Below are positions 32,050 through 40,776 of a DNA stretch of 42,023 nucleotides, in pieces (positions within the stretch are counted from its first letter, which is position 1; each line of letters opens with the position of its first letter). Location of the stretch: assembly GCA_902490095.1 (NCBI GenBank), contig CABUCQ010000003.1, forward strand, positions 1-42,023, written 5' to 3'. This DNA is from an uncultured Collinsella sp. (GTDB lineage: Bacteria; Actinomycetota; Coriobacteriia; Coriobacteriales; Coriobacteriaceae). The notes below the pieces were generated by a model, which was given only the letters and a program-made list of their open reading frames with translations, ran no database searches and was not told where the DNA came from. The position numbers were made by a program, and so were the translations under genes.

Positions 32050-32991
32050 ATGTCAGAATTCATTAGGCCTCAGGTTCAGGTCGAAGAGATCAACGAGACG
32101 TCTGCTCGTGTCTCCGTCGAGCCGCTCGAGCGTGGTTACGGCGATACGCTGGGTAACTCCCTTCGTCGCGTTCTTCTGTCCTCGCTCGAGGGTGCCGCTG
32201 TCGAGGCTATTCAGATCGATGGTGCGCAGCACGAGTTCATGACCATCCCTAACATGGTCGAGGATGTCACCGACATCGTCCTGAATGTCAAGGGTCTTGT
32301 CTTCAGGGCTCTCGGCACGACCGACGAGGCGACCGCCACCATCTCGGTTGACGGCCCCTGCGAGGTCACCGGTGCGGACTTCTTTATTCCGTCCGAGTTT
32401 GAGCTGGTCAACCCCGAGCAGCACATCGCTACGCTCACCGAGGGTGGCCATCTCACCATGAGCATGCGCATCGGCTATGGCCGCGGCTATGTTTCTGGCG
32501 AGGCCAACAAGCGCGATAACGATCCCATCGGTGTGATCCATGTCGACTCGCTGTACTCGCCGGTTTCCCGTTGCGCCAAGCTCGTTGAGGCTTGCCGTGT
32601 CGGTCAGCACACCGACTACGACCGCCTTGTCCTCGAGATCGAGACCAACGGCTCCATCGCCCCGCGCGACGCCGTGGTCCAGGCTGCCAATATCATCAAC
32701 CAGCATATGGCCGCCTTTATGAACCTTGCCGAGACCCCCGAGGTCGAGGAGGAGGCTTCGATCTTCGCTCCCGAGGTCACCAACGACAACGCCGAGCTGG
32801 ACAAGCAGATCGAGGATCTGGACCTTTCCGTCCGTTCCTACAACTGCCTTAAGCGCGCCAGCATTCACTCGGTCCGTCAGCTCGTTGAGTTCTCGGAGAA
32901 CGATCTGCTCAACATCCGTAACTTCGGTGTTAAGTCGATCGAGGAAGTGAAGGACAAGCTTGAGTCCATGGGCCTGAGCCTGAAGGCTTAA
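32050..32991 (+). CDS. rpoA: RNA polymerase alpha subunit
   Basis: A 313-residue subunit. The N-terminal assembly domain (about 1-230) has RVSVEPLERGYGDTLGNSLRR and LLSSLEGAAVEAIQIDG. A linker rich in acidic residues follows. The C-terminal domain (about 250-313) has LDLSVRSYNCLKRASIHSV and LLNIRNFGVKSIEEVKDKL, which bind UP-element DNA and activators. It follows rpsD by 32 bases. Confidence 0.98.
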   Translation: MSEFIRPQVQVEEINETSARVSVEPLERGYGDTLGNSLRRVLLSSLEGAAVEAIQIDGAQHEFMTIPNMVEDVTDIVLNVKGLVFRALGTTDEATATISVDGPCEVTGADFFIPSEFELVNPEQHIATLTEGGHLTMSMRIGYGRGYVSGEANKRDNDPIGVIHVDSLYSPVSRCAKLVEACRVGQHTDYDRLVLEIETNGSIAPRDAVVQAANIINQHMAAFMNLAETPEVEEEASIFAPEVTNDNAELDKQIEDLDLSVRSYNCLKRASIHSVRQLVEFSENDLLNIRNFGVKSIEEVKDKLESMGLSLKA

Positions 32992-33021
32992 TGCTTCGCA
33001 TATTTGAGGAGAAACTAGACC

Positions 33022-33489
33022 ATGCGTCACAACGTTAAGAAGGGCCTGAAGCTCGGCACCGATGCGAGCCACACCAAGGCCATGAAGAAGAGCCTTGCTA
33101 AGGCCCTCTTCGAGAACGACCGCATCAAGACCACCGAGACCCGCGCTAAGGCGCTGCGTTCGGTCGTCGACCCGATCATCACTTGGGCCAAGAAGGGCGA
33201 CCTGCACTCTCGTCGTCTGGCTATCGCCAAGCTCGGCGATAAGCAGCTCGTTGCCGAGATCTTCGACAAGGCTGCCCAGGGCATGTGGCAGGACCGCAAC
33301 GGCGGTTACACCCGCATCATGAAGCTCGGTAACCGTAAGGGCGACAACGCTCCCATCGTTATCATGGAGCTCGTCACCGAGCCTTGCACGCCTAAGGCCA
33401 AGAAGGCTGCTCCGGCCCCCAAGAAGGCCGCTGCTCCCAAGAAGGTCGAGGCTGTCGAGGAGGCTCCTGCTGAGGAGACCGCTGAGTAG
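33022..33489 (+). CDS. rplQ: Ribosomal protein L17 (bL17)
   Basis: A 155-residue 50S protein, longer than the E. coli form (127), because of an Ala/Lys/Pro/Glu-rich tail (about 122-155). The core has the L17 pattern NRRGLGTDAxH replaced by KLGTDASHTKAMKKSLAKAL, with LFENDRIKTTETRAKALR following. Such tails are common in Actinobacteria. The gene ends the operon, 27 bases before a strong terminator. Confidence 0.96.
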   Translation: MRHNVKKGLKLGTDASHTKAMKKSLAKALFENDRIKTTETRAKALRSVVDPIITWAKKGDLHSRRLAIAKLGDKQLVAEIFDKAAQGMWQDRNGGYTRIMKLGNRKGDNAPIVIMELVTEPCTPKAKKAAPAPKKAAAPKKVEAVEEAPAEETAE

Positions 33490-33515
33490 ACATTCCGTCT
33501 GCATAGGCTATATTC

Positions 33516-33546
33516 GAGGGGTACGTTCGCGTACCCCTCTTTTTTT
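33516..33546 (+). terminator. Rho-independent terminator after rplQ
   Basis: GAGGGGTACG and CGTACCCCTC form a perfect 10-bp stem with a TTCG loop, followed by TTTTTTT. TTCG loops are very stable. It ends the ribosomal transcript. Confidence 0.95.
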
Positions 33547-33581
33547 GTCGCGATACCGTTACTTGTTTGTTGGGAGCGCCC

Positions 33582-34406
33582 ATGACTGCGCCGTCTGATT
33601 TCAATTCGATTTCCGAGCTTGACGCCACGCTCGTATTTCGCGTGGCCTATGATGGCTCGTCGTATAGCGGATTTGCCGAGCAGCCGGGACAGACGACGGT
33701 TGCGGGTGAGCTGCGTCGAGCCATCGAGACGCTGCTTCGCCGTCCGATCGATCTGACGTGCGCAGGTCGTACCGATGCCGGCGTGCATGCCGTGGCACAG
33801 TATATCAGCGTGCCCGTAACGGACGCTGAGCTCGCCCTTACGCGCCGTAGGTGGCTGCGGGCTATGGATGCCCTGCTGCCTAAAGATATCGCCATAAACG
33901 AGGTCTACAGGGCCCGTAAGGGCTTTTCTGCACGCTTTGACGCGCGTTCCCGTACGTATACGTACCGTATTGCCGATCGCGATGCGCGCCCCGTGCTGTC
34001 CCGTGGTGCCGTGTGGTGGCATCGCTATCCCTTGGACGTCGAGGCCATGTCTGCGGCCTGTCCCGCGCTTTTGGGTGAGCAGGACTTTAAGAGCTTTTGC
34101 AAGGTCGCCTCTGCCGTGGGCAAACCTACGCATCGCTGCGTGATGCGTGCCGAGTTTGGCCATGAGGTTGCGTTTGGCGAGGACATCCTGACGTTTACCA
34201 TCGAGGGCAATGCGTTTCTGCATTCGATGGTCCGCACGATCGTGGGCACGCTTGTCGAGATTGGCATGCATCGCCGTAAACCCGAGTGGATGCGCGAGGT
34301 CATCGATGCTTGCGACCGTACCGCTGCGGGCCCCACGGCTCCTGCCTGCGGCCTTACGTTTATGGGCGTGGATTACGATCCCGTCGAGCTTGTCGTGCTC
34401 GACTAG
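33582..34406 (+). CDS. truA: tRNA pseudouridine(38-40) synthase TruA
   Basis: A 274-residue enzyme that makes pseudouridine at tRNA positions 38-40. The catalytic Asp lies in CAGRTDAGVHA (about 60-70). VAYDGSSYSGFAEQPGQ at the start and FTIEGNAFLHSMVRTIVGTL near the end are family segments. The ATG at 33582 has GGGAG six bases upstream. It lies after the rplQ terminator, yet keeps the common rplQ-truA neighbourhood. Confidence 0.95.
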   Translation: MTAPSDFNSISELDATLVFRVAYDGSSYSGFAEQPGQTTVAGELRRAIETLLRRPIDLTCAGRTDAGVHAVAQYISVPVTDAELALTRRRWLRAMDALLPKDIAINEVYRARKGFSARFDARSRTYTYRIADRDARPVLSRGAVWWHRYPLDVEAMSAACPALLGEQDFKSFCKVASAVGKPTHRCVMRAEFGHEVAFGEDILTFTIEGNAFLHSMVRTIVGTLVEIGMHRRKPEWMREVIDACDRTAAGPTAPACGLTFMGVDYDPVELVVLD

Positions 34407-34565
34407 GGGGGCTCGACGCGTCGTGCGTCGACACCCGTCATCTGTGGGCTGCGCGTGTGCAACATCTGTTCTTGGCGTGCAATACAACCGGTGTCTCATT
34501 GCTTTTATTGCCGGGGTGTACCATGAACCACGATTTGATTCATTGCTGTCGAGAGGACGGATAAC

Positions 34566-35606
34566 TTGGTTCGACGTGGCTCGCATCCGCGACTTTCGGT
34601 GATTCTTGTGGTAGAAGGTTCGCCCAGCTATGCGATGCGTGCGCTCGAGAGTATCCAGAACCAAGACCTCTACGATTTGCAGATTGTCGTTGTCTGCCGC
34701 GATGCTGCGCCCGGTGTGCGCCATTCGCTTCAGGTTGCTGCCGACAGGGACATCCATATTGATTTGATTGACGTCGAGGACGCGAAGCGCGGCGCTTGTC
34801 TTCGTGCCGGTTTTGATGCCTCGCGCGGCTCTCAAATCATCGCCATGAACGCCGATGAGTGGTTTGCTCCGCAGGCCCTTTCCAAGATGGTCGATATCGC
34901 GTGCGATACTACGGCAGACATAGTGCTCCCCACGGTGTCGCTCGACCGCTATGATGCACATCGAGAGCGCCATTCGCGCGTCTTGGATGCTGCTCATATT
35001 TCCATCGATAGCAAATCCTCGATGGTGACCGGGCTGCCCCAGTTGATTTTAGGCGGCCTTGTCGTTCAGACCTCTGGCGTGATGTACAGCCGCTCGCTGT
35101 TTGAGGCATGCCTTTTGTGCGACAAGGTGTTTCGCACAGTTGGGTTTATGGCATGCGCGCTTTCGCAGGCACGATGCGTGTCCGGCTGCGGCGATGCTTG
35201 TTTCCACGCGGCGGCACCTAAGCTTACAGATGCCTTTGATCCCACCATGTATGCCAAGGTATCCGATGACACCCGAGCGCTCGACGAGCTTGCTGACTCA
35301 CTCTCGGAAGCAGATAGCGGTGGTCGGCTCAAGCTGGCAAGCCAAAAGTTCTACTTTGCCGGACTGGTCGCCTGCATCGAGAATTTGTGTCTGAGCCCGC
35401 ATGGGGTGTCGTCAATCGAGCGTTCCGCCCGCATGCGTGATATGCTCGAGGCACCTCGAACCCGTCAAATGGTCGCCGCGCTCAAGGATAACCATCGGGG
35501 GCTCGGTCTGTTGTTTGGGCCGATTGCCAGCGCCAAGCCCGCGCGATGCGTGATGTGTACGCATCTGGCAGCTTTTCTTAACCGGACGGGCGCAAAAACC
35601 GCCTAA
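34566..35606 (+). CDS. GT2-like family glycosyltransferase
   Basis: A 346-residue protein with a GT-A fold start: LSVILVVEGSPSYAMRALESI and IVVVCRDAA, then a MNADEW motif (about 99) at the place of the nucleotide-sugar/metal DxD-like site. The final third is helical and less typical. No signal peptide or membrane helix is seen. The start is TTG with GAGAGGA upstream; no better start is near. The sugar donor and acceptor cannot be told. The neighbours (truA, argR) give no pathway. Confidence 0.65.
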   Translation: MVRRGSHPRLSVILVVEGSPSYAMRALESIQNQDLYDLQIVVVCRDAAPGVRHSLQVAADRDIHIDLIDVEDAKRGACLRAGFDASRGSQIIAMNADEWFAPQALSKMVDIACDTTADIVLPTVSLDRYDAHRERHSRVLDAAHISIDSKSSMVTGLPQLILGGLVVQTSGVMYSRSLFEACLLCDKVFRTVGFMACALSQARCVSGCGDACFHAAAPKLTDAFDPTMYAKVSDDTRALDELADSLSEADSGGRLKLASQKFYFAGLVACIENLCLSPHGVSSIERSARMRDMLEAPRTRQMVAALKDNHRGLGLLFGPIASAKPARCVMCTHLAAFLNRTGAKTA

Positions 35607-35738
35607 ACGGCTCATTACGAAACAAACTTGCATAGAATTGTTTCGAAATGCGTTCTTATACACAAAAGCCTTCAAATAGCGTTAAAGTATTCAATCACTA
35701 ATTGATTGTCTCCGCTATCTTTTGGAGAGAGGGTTTGT

Positions 35739-36176
35739 ATGGCTAAAAAACGCAATGGGCGCCAGGATGCCATTAGAGATATTGTGCGCAATAAGGACGT
35801 CCGCACGCAGCGCGTGCTGGTCGATGAGCTCCGCGCTATGGGCTTTGATTGCACGCAGGCGACTGTCTCTCGCGATATTGCCGATATGGGGCTGCGTAAG
35901 CTCCCTGAGGGCATCTATGTTCTGGCAGAGGACCTGCACCTGCAGCGTATGGTTTCCGAGCTCGTAACGGGCGTTCTGCGCACCGATAATCTGGTTATGA
36001 TCAAGGCTCAGCCTGGTACGGCTTCCGGTATCGCCGCCGCCGTTGATGCGGCAGAGTTGCCCGATGTGCTTGGCTCGCTTGCCGGCAACGATACGATTTT
36101 GGTTATTGCCCAGACGGCCGAGGACGGCGAGCGTCTCGAGGCGCTGATCAATAAGCTGAGCAATTCTCGCAAGTAG
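35739..36176 (+). CDS. argR: Arginine repressor ArgR
   Basis: A 145-residue regulator. The N-terminal winged helix (about 1-70) has the family's ATVSRDIADMGLRKLPEG recognition region. The C-terminal oligomerisation and arginine-binding part has AQPGTASGIAAAVDA and LAGNDTILVIAQ (GTA and ND motifs). It controls arginine biosynthesis and catabolism genes, none of which are here. The ATG at 35739 has GGAGAGAGG upstream; an earlier start in frame is less good. ArgR could also act on the arginine-like carbamoyl genes at 17-18 kb, but no ARG box was found. Confidence 0.93.
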   Translation: MAKKRNGRQDAIRDIVRNKDVRTQRVLVDELRAMGFDCTQATVSRDIADMGLRKLPEGIYVLAEDLHLQRMVSELVTGVLRTDNLVMIKAQPGTASGIAAAVDAAELPDVLGSLAGNDTILVIAQTAEDGERLEALINKLSNSRK

Positions 36177-36225
36177 GCGTGCGGGTCGTGCGTTCGGCAC
36201 TGTGCGCGCTGACATAGTGGCTTGT

Positions 36226-36261
36226 AAGGGGTATCGACGTTGGTCGGTGCCCCCTTTTTTT
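36226..36261 (+). terminator. Rho-independent terminator after argR
   Basis: AAGGGG...CCCC stem with inner CGAC/GTCG pairing and TTTTTTT at the end, about 50 bases after the argR stop. Confidence 0.85.
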
Positions 36262-36303
36262 GTCTGCCGGTATAAAGACCGCCCATCAGGTCGCATTAAA
36301 CTA

Positions 36304-36345
36304 AAAAGGCCCCCGAGCAGTTTAATAAGCTGCTCGGGGGCCTTG
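36304..36345. terminator. Bidirectional terminator between argR and the penicillin-binding protein gene
   Basis: GGCCCCCGAGCAG / CTGCTCGGGGGCC forms a 13-bp stem with A-run on the left and TTGTT on the right. Read on the reverse strand the stem is followed by TTTTTAGTTT, so it mainly ends the penicillin-binding protein transcript. Confidence 0.9.
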
Positions 36346-36366
36346 TTGCTTATGGCCGGATGATTT

Positions 36367-38559
36367 CTAGCCGACCGTATCGTCAGGCGTGGGCGAGGGG
36401 TCGGGAGTGGGCGTAGGCGTAGGCGTGCCGCCATCGCCGCCGGTCGAACCACCAGTGGAGCCACCCGTCGAGCCACCGGTCGTACCGGTGCCGCCGGTGG
36501 TGTCGCCGCCCGTGGTCTCGGTGGTCGTGGTCGTCGTTGTCGTCGTTGTGGTGGTTTCCTCTTCGTCCTCGTTCTCGTCCTTGTCGTCGTTCTCCGTCTT
36601 CTTGGTGTTGTTGGTGCCGTAGAACTTCCAGACGCTGTTGTTCTTGTAGGTGGGCGCCGTTCCGGTCGCAAACTCCTCGCGCTCGGTACCGGTCAGAACG
36701 GTGTTCATAAACCGCTTAAAGACAGGCAGGTTGGTGCTGTCGCCCAGCAGGTCTGTGCCGTATTTTTGGATAGGGATCTCGCCCGCGGAATAGCCGGTCC
36801 ACAGGGCGCACGCCAGCTGCGGGGTATAGCCGCAGAACCACAGGTTGGTGGTGTTGTCGGTGGTGCCCGTCTTGCCGGCATAGGGCTGGTTGACGCTCAG
36901 GGCACCGGCAGCACCCGTACCGCCGCCCTGCATGACGCCGGACAGAACATCGGTGACCGCGGCGGCCTCGCCCTCGGTAAGCACCTGTGAGGGATTGTCG
37001 GTGTGCTGGTACAGCACCGAACCGGTACGAGAGTCAATCTCGGTGATGGCGATCGGCTGGCGATAGTAGCCGCCGTTGGCAAACGTCGCGTAGGCGGCGG
37101 CCATCTCGAGCGGCGAGATCGAGCCGGTGCCGAGCGTCATGACGGGAACGTCCTCGATGTTGTCCTTGGCGGGATCGATGCCGAGCTTTTTGACGAGCGA
37201 GATGATCTTGCTGTTGCCGACGGCTTCCGCCACCTGGATGTAGCCGGTGTTGGAGGAGTATGCCGTTGCCTGCTTAAGCGTGATGTTGCCATAGCTCTGG
37301 TTGCCGTAGTTTTGCACCTCGGTCGTGGTGCCCTTGGCCTTGAGCGGCGAGTTGCAGTTGAGGGTGACGTTGGGGTTCATGCCGTTTTGGATGGCAGTTG
37401 CCAGTGTAAAGGCCTTGAAGGTGGAGCCGACGGGACGCTTGGCCGTGGCATGGTTTACGTGGTTCTCGTCGGCGTTGTAGTCGTAGCCGCCCACCATGCA
37501 CTTGATGTAGCCGGTCTTGGGGTCGACGACGACCATGCCCATGTCCAGGCCGTCGAGTGAGAGCGTGTCGAGCTGCTCGCGGACGGCATTCTCTGCCACC
37601 TGCTGCATCGTGGGGTCGATGGTGGTCTTGACGGTCAGGCCGCCCTTAAAGAGCACGTCGGTCGAGAACTCCTGCTCCAGCAGCTGCTTAACATAGGCGA
37701 CAAAGTAGGGCTGCGAGTATACGTCGACGCCGCTGCCCGAAATCTCGGTCACGTTGAGGGTGATGGGCTCGGCCTGTGCGGCATCGTGCTCCTCCTGGGT
37801 GATGTGGCCCAGGCGCAGCATGTTGTCGAGGACCTTGTTGCGGCGAGACAGTGCCAGGTCGGGATTGACCGTGGGGTCGTACTGCGAAGGCGAGTTGGGA
37901 AGGCCGATGAGCAGCGCGGCTTCGCTCAGGGTGAGGTCAGCGGCGCTCTTGGACAGGTAGGTCTCGGCTGCGGCCTCGATGCCGTAGGCGCCGTGGCCGT
38001 AATAGATGGTGTTGAGGTACATCATGAGGATCTCGTCTTTGGAGTACATGTCCTCCATCTTGATGGCGATGTAGGCCTCGCGCACCTTACGCTCGATGGT
38101 CGAGTCGAACTGCTCCTCCTGCAGGATGGTGTTGCGCACCAGCTGCTGGGTGATAGTCGAGGCGCCTTCGTGCCCGCCGCCGAGGGTTGCCACCGCAGCA
38201 CGCGCGATACCCCACAGGTCGATACCGCCGTGCTCGTAGAAGCGCTCGTCCTCGACGTCAACGGTGCCCTGCAGCACGTAGGGGGAGACCTCGTCCTTGG
38301 TGATGGACTTGCGGTTTTGCGTGTAGAAGCTCGCGATCTTGTTGCCGTTGCAGTCGACGATCTCGGTGGGCTCGCTCACCAGATACGCGTTGGCGTCGGT
38401 GTAGTCGGGCAGATCGGACAGCCAGCGGTTGACGTTGCCGACCATGCCGATGCCAAACGCCACGCCCGCGATAAGCAAAAAGCCCAAAAACGAGAGCAGG
38501 ATTATGGGCAGGGCATGCGTCTTTGAACGGCTGCGTCCCTGTCGTTGGCGAGGACCCAT
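36367..38559 (-). CDS. Class A penicillin-binding protein (transglycosylase/transpeptidase)
   Basis: A 730-residue membrane-anchored peptidoglycan synthase. One membrane helix at about 18-40 follows a basic cytoplasmic tail. The GT51 transglycosylase domain has EDERFYEHGGID (about 105) and STITQQLVRN. The transpeptidase domain has S379-TFK (nucleophile Ser), S435-SN and K563-TGT. The last 70 residues are low complexity: a Thr run, then Gly/Ser/Thr repeats (TGGSTGGSTGG) and Pro/Thr repeats ending PTPDDTVG, likely spanning the wall. The ATG at 38559 is chosen for GGAGG seven bases upstream; a longer frame exists. It is divergent from the U32 gene. Confidence 0.95.
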   Translation of the reverse strand: MGPRQRQGRSRSKTHALPIILLSFLGFLLIAGVAFGIGMVGNVNRWLSDLPDYTDANAYLVSEPTEIVDCNGNKIASFYTQNRKSITKDEVSPYVLQGTVDVEDERFYEHGGIDLWGIARAAVATLGGGHEGASTITQQLVRNTILQEEQFDSTIERKVREAYIAIKMEDMYSKDEILMMYLNTIYYGHGAYGIEAAAETYLSKSAADLTLSEAALLIGLPNSPSQYDPTVNPDLALSRRNKVLDNMLRLGHITQEEHDAAQAEPITLNVTEISGSGVDVYSQPYFVAYVKQLLEQEFSTDVLFKGGLTVKTTIDPTMQQVAENAVREQLDTLSLDGLDMGMVVVDPKTGYIKCMVGGYDYNADENHVNHATAKRPVGSTFKAFTLATAIQNGMNPNVTLNCNSPLKAKGTTTEVQNYGNQSYGNITLKQATAYSSNTGYIQVAEAVGNSKIISLVKKLGIDPAKDNIEDVPVMTLGTGSISPLEMAAAYATFANGGYYRQPIAITEIDSRTGSVLYQHTDNPSQVLTEGEAAAVTDVLSGVMQGGGTGAAGALSVNQPYAGKTGTTDNTTNLWFCGYTPQLACALWTGYSAGEIPIQKYGTDLLGDSTNLPVFKRFMNTVLTGTEREEFATGTAPTYKNNSVWKFYGTNNTKKTENDDKDENEDEEETTTTTTTTTTTTETTGGDTTGGTGTTGGSTGGSTGGSTGGDGGTPTPTPTPDPSPTPDDTVG

Positions 38560-38721
38560 ATATTGACCTCCAGGTATGTCGTGCCGGACGGCGGATGTGC
38601 CGTCGGGGCAGGATGGACATAAGTTATTACACGATAAACCAAACGGGGCGCGCGAGGCCTCGTGTATGCTGGAAGACGGCATTTTTCAGAGTGAATGCAT
38701 ACCTTGGTAAGGAGTTTGCCG

Positions 38722-40680
38722 ATGGCGATTCGGACGATGGGGCCGAGCGGACAACACAAGACTGGATTGGATGCTGCCGGTGCGGCGCTGCCCGAGCTGC
38801 TGGCGCCGGCGGGCGGGCTCGACCAGATGCTTGCGGCCATCGCCGCGGGCGCCGATGCCATCTATGCGGGGTTGGGCGGCTTTAACGCCCGTGTGAGCGC
38901 TCATGGCTTTACGGATGACGAGTTTGCGCGCGGTTGCGCCGTGGCGCATGCCCATGGCGTGCGCGTGTACGTGACGCTCAACGTGTTCGTGTTTGACGAT
39001 GAGCTGTCCGACGCGGTGGTGTTGGGAGCTCATGCACTGGAGCTGGGCGCCGATGCTCTGATTGTGGCCGATGCCGGGTTGGCCTGCGTGCTGCGCGCGG
39101 CGATTCCCGGGGTCGAGATTCACCTGTCTACGCAGGCGGGCGCTCATAGCGAAGGCGCCGTGCGGCTTGCCGCCGATGAGCTGGGAGTCGAGCGCGTGAC
39201 GTCGGCACGCGAGCTGACGGTCGACGAGATTGCGGCGCTATGTGCCACGGGCGTGCCCATCGAGGTATTCTGCCACGGTGCGATTTGCATCGGCTATTCG
39301 GGGGCGTGCGAGTTCTCGGCCCTGCGGCGTGGGCGCTCGGCGATGCGCGGCGACTGCACGCAGCCGTGCCGCCTGGCGTACGACCTGGTGGACGAGGCGG
39401 GGCAGAGCGTTGTCGCCGTCGAGGGAGATCGCCTGCTGTGTTCGCGTGACTATCTGGGTATTGCGCATCTGCCCGAGCTAGTAGATGCCGGCGTGGCGTC
39501 GCTCAAGATCGAGGGGCGCATGAAGAACCCCGATTACGTATTCAACGTGGTGCGGGTGTGGCGCCGGGCACTCGATATGCTGTGCGACGACGCGTGGGAC
39601 TTCGGTGCCGTGGAAGAGCTTGAGCGCGAGCTGGGAAGGTCGTTCAACCGTGGGTTTACCGATGCGTACCTGCGAGGGCGTTCGGGTGCCGAGCTGATGA
39701 GCTTTGAGCGCGCAATTAACCAGGGCGTGCGCGTGGGGCGCTTGGTCGCTGTGGGCCACGAAGAGGTGACCGTTGAGCTCGACGCCGCCGTGGCGGCGGG
39801 TGACACGCTCGAGATTCGGTTCTATCCGGGTGTCGACGCGCGTCCCGATGTGCCCAAGCGCTGGCCGCAGGTGCCCTGCCCGGTGGATGCCGCAGCGGGG
39901 AAGCGCGTCGTCGTGCATTGCAAGCGTAAAGTGGACGCGGGCTGCGAGGTGTACCTGATTCGCAGCGCCGACGTGTTGGATCAGACGGCGGCGGTGTTGG
40001 AGTGCATGCGGGCCGAGGCGGATGCGATTGCGCCCGTTGCGCGTGCCGTTGAGGTGCTGCCCTTTGAGGACGTTGCGGTGGATGGCGGTACGTCGACGGA
40101 GTTGGTGGAGTGCGTGGTTCTCACTCGCATGGTTTTTGCTTGGCAGCTGATGGATGCCGACCCGCGTGGAGAACTCGATTTGTCCGACGCCGTTGTGGTG
40201 CTTGACGAGGTGTGCCGCACGGGTGACGCTGGCCGGACCCGCTCACTGATGCAGCGTGCCGGGCGCGTCGTCTGCCGCAACCTGGGGCAGGTGGTGATCG
40301 CTCGCGAGCTGGGCGTGACGTTTGACGTGGCGGCGCCGGTGTTCTGTGCGAATCGGGCCACGCTTACCTGGCTGCGCGGACTCGGTGCGGGGCGGGTGTA
40401 CTTGCCGGCCGAGTTGCTCGGCAATGATGCGGAGCGTATTGCCGAGCTGGCCGCTGAACCCGGCGTCTTGGGTCCGGTCGACGCCGACCGTCCCGAGCTT
40501 ATGGTGTGCGAGCACTGCCTGCTGACCGCCGAGGGCGTCTGTGCCACCGATGCGACGGGACAGGTCCGTTGCCGCGACTGCTTGCGTCGTCGGCAGGTGC
40601 GCTATCTGGTCGAGCGTGACGGTACACGTCTGCCAGTTGCCATTGACGCATGCGGCAGGACGAGGATTTTCCTGTCGTAG
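38722..40680 (+). CDS. U32 family peptidase-type RNA hydroxylation protein
   Basis: A 652-residue protein of the U32 family. Despite the name, members such as RlhA and TrhP work with iron-sulfur chemistry to hydroxylate rRNA or tRNA. The signature runs from FCHGAICIGYSGACEF to GDCTQPCRLAYDLV, with C189, C196, C212 and C216 as likely cluster ligands. ELLAPAGGLDQMLAAIAAGA at the start is typical. The C-terminal part is longer and carries a second Cys group (CEHCLL, CRDCLRRRQ), unusual for short members. The ATG at 38722 has AAGGAG seven bases upstream. Which RNA it modifies is not known. Confidence 0.85.
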   Translation: MAIRTMGPSGQHKTGLDAAGAALPELLAPAGGLDQMLAAIAAGADAIYAGLGGFNARVSAHGFTDDEFARGCAVAHAHGVRVYVTLNVFVFDDELSDAVVLGAHALELGADALIVADAGLACVLRAAIPGVEIHLSTQAGAHSEGAVRLAADELGVERVTSARELTVDEIAALCATGVPIEVFCHGAICIGYSGACEFSALRRGRSAMRGDCTQPCRLAYDLVDEAGQSVVAVEGDRLLCSRDYLGIAHLPELVDAGVASLKIEGRMKNPDYVFNVVRVWRRALDMLCDDAWDFGAVEELERELGRSFNRGFTDAYLRGRSGAELMSFERAINQGVRVGRLVAVGHEEVTVELDAAVAAGDTLEIRFYPGVDARPDVPKRWPQVPCPVDAAAGKRVVVHCKRKVDAGCEVYLIRSADVLDQTAAVLECMRAEADAIAPVARAVEVLPFEDVAVDGGTSTELVECVVLTRMVFAWQLMDADPRGELDLSDAVVVLDEVCRTGDAGRTRSLMQRAGRVVCRNLGQVVIARELGVTFDVAAPVFCANRATLTWLRGLGAGRVYLPAELLGNDAERIAELAAEPGVLGPVDADRPELMVCEHCLLTAEGVCATDATGQVRCRDCLRRRQVRYLVERDGTRLPVAIDACGRTRIFLS

Positions 40681-40776
40681 GTGCCGCGTCGCGTCAGTTT
40701 GTTATCATATGAGAGTTTATGGACTTCCAGCACCGCCGTTTTCGGCGAGGGTGCTATAGCAAAAGGAGGATACCCA

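Noticed and set aside
40681..40776. T-box riboswitch before tyrS
   Set aside because: The 96-base gap is too short and lacks the T-box core and a terminator/antiterminator pair.
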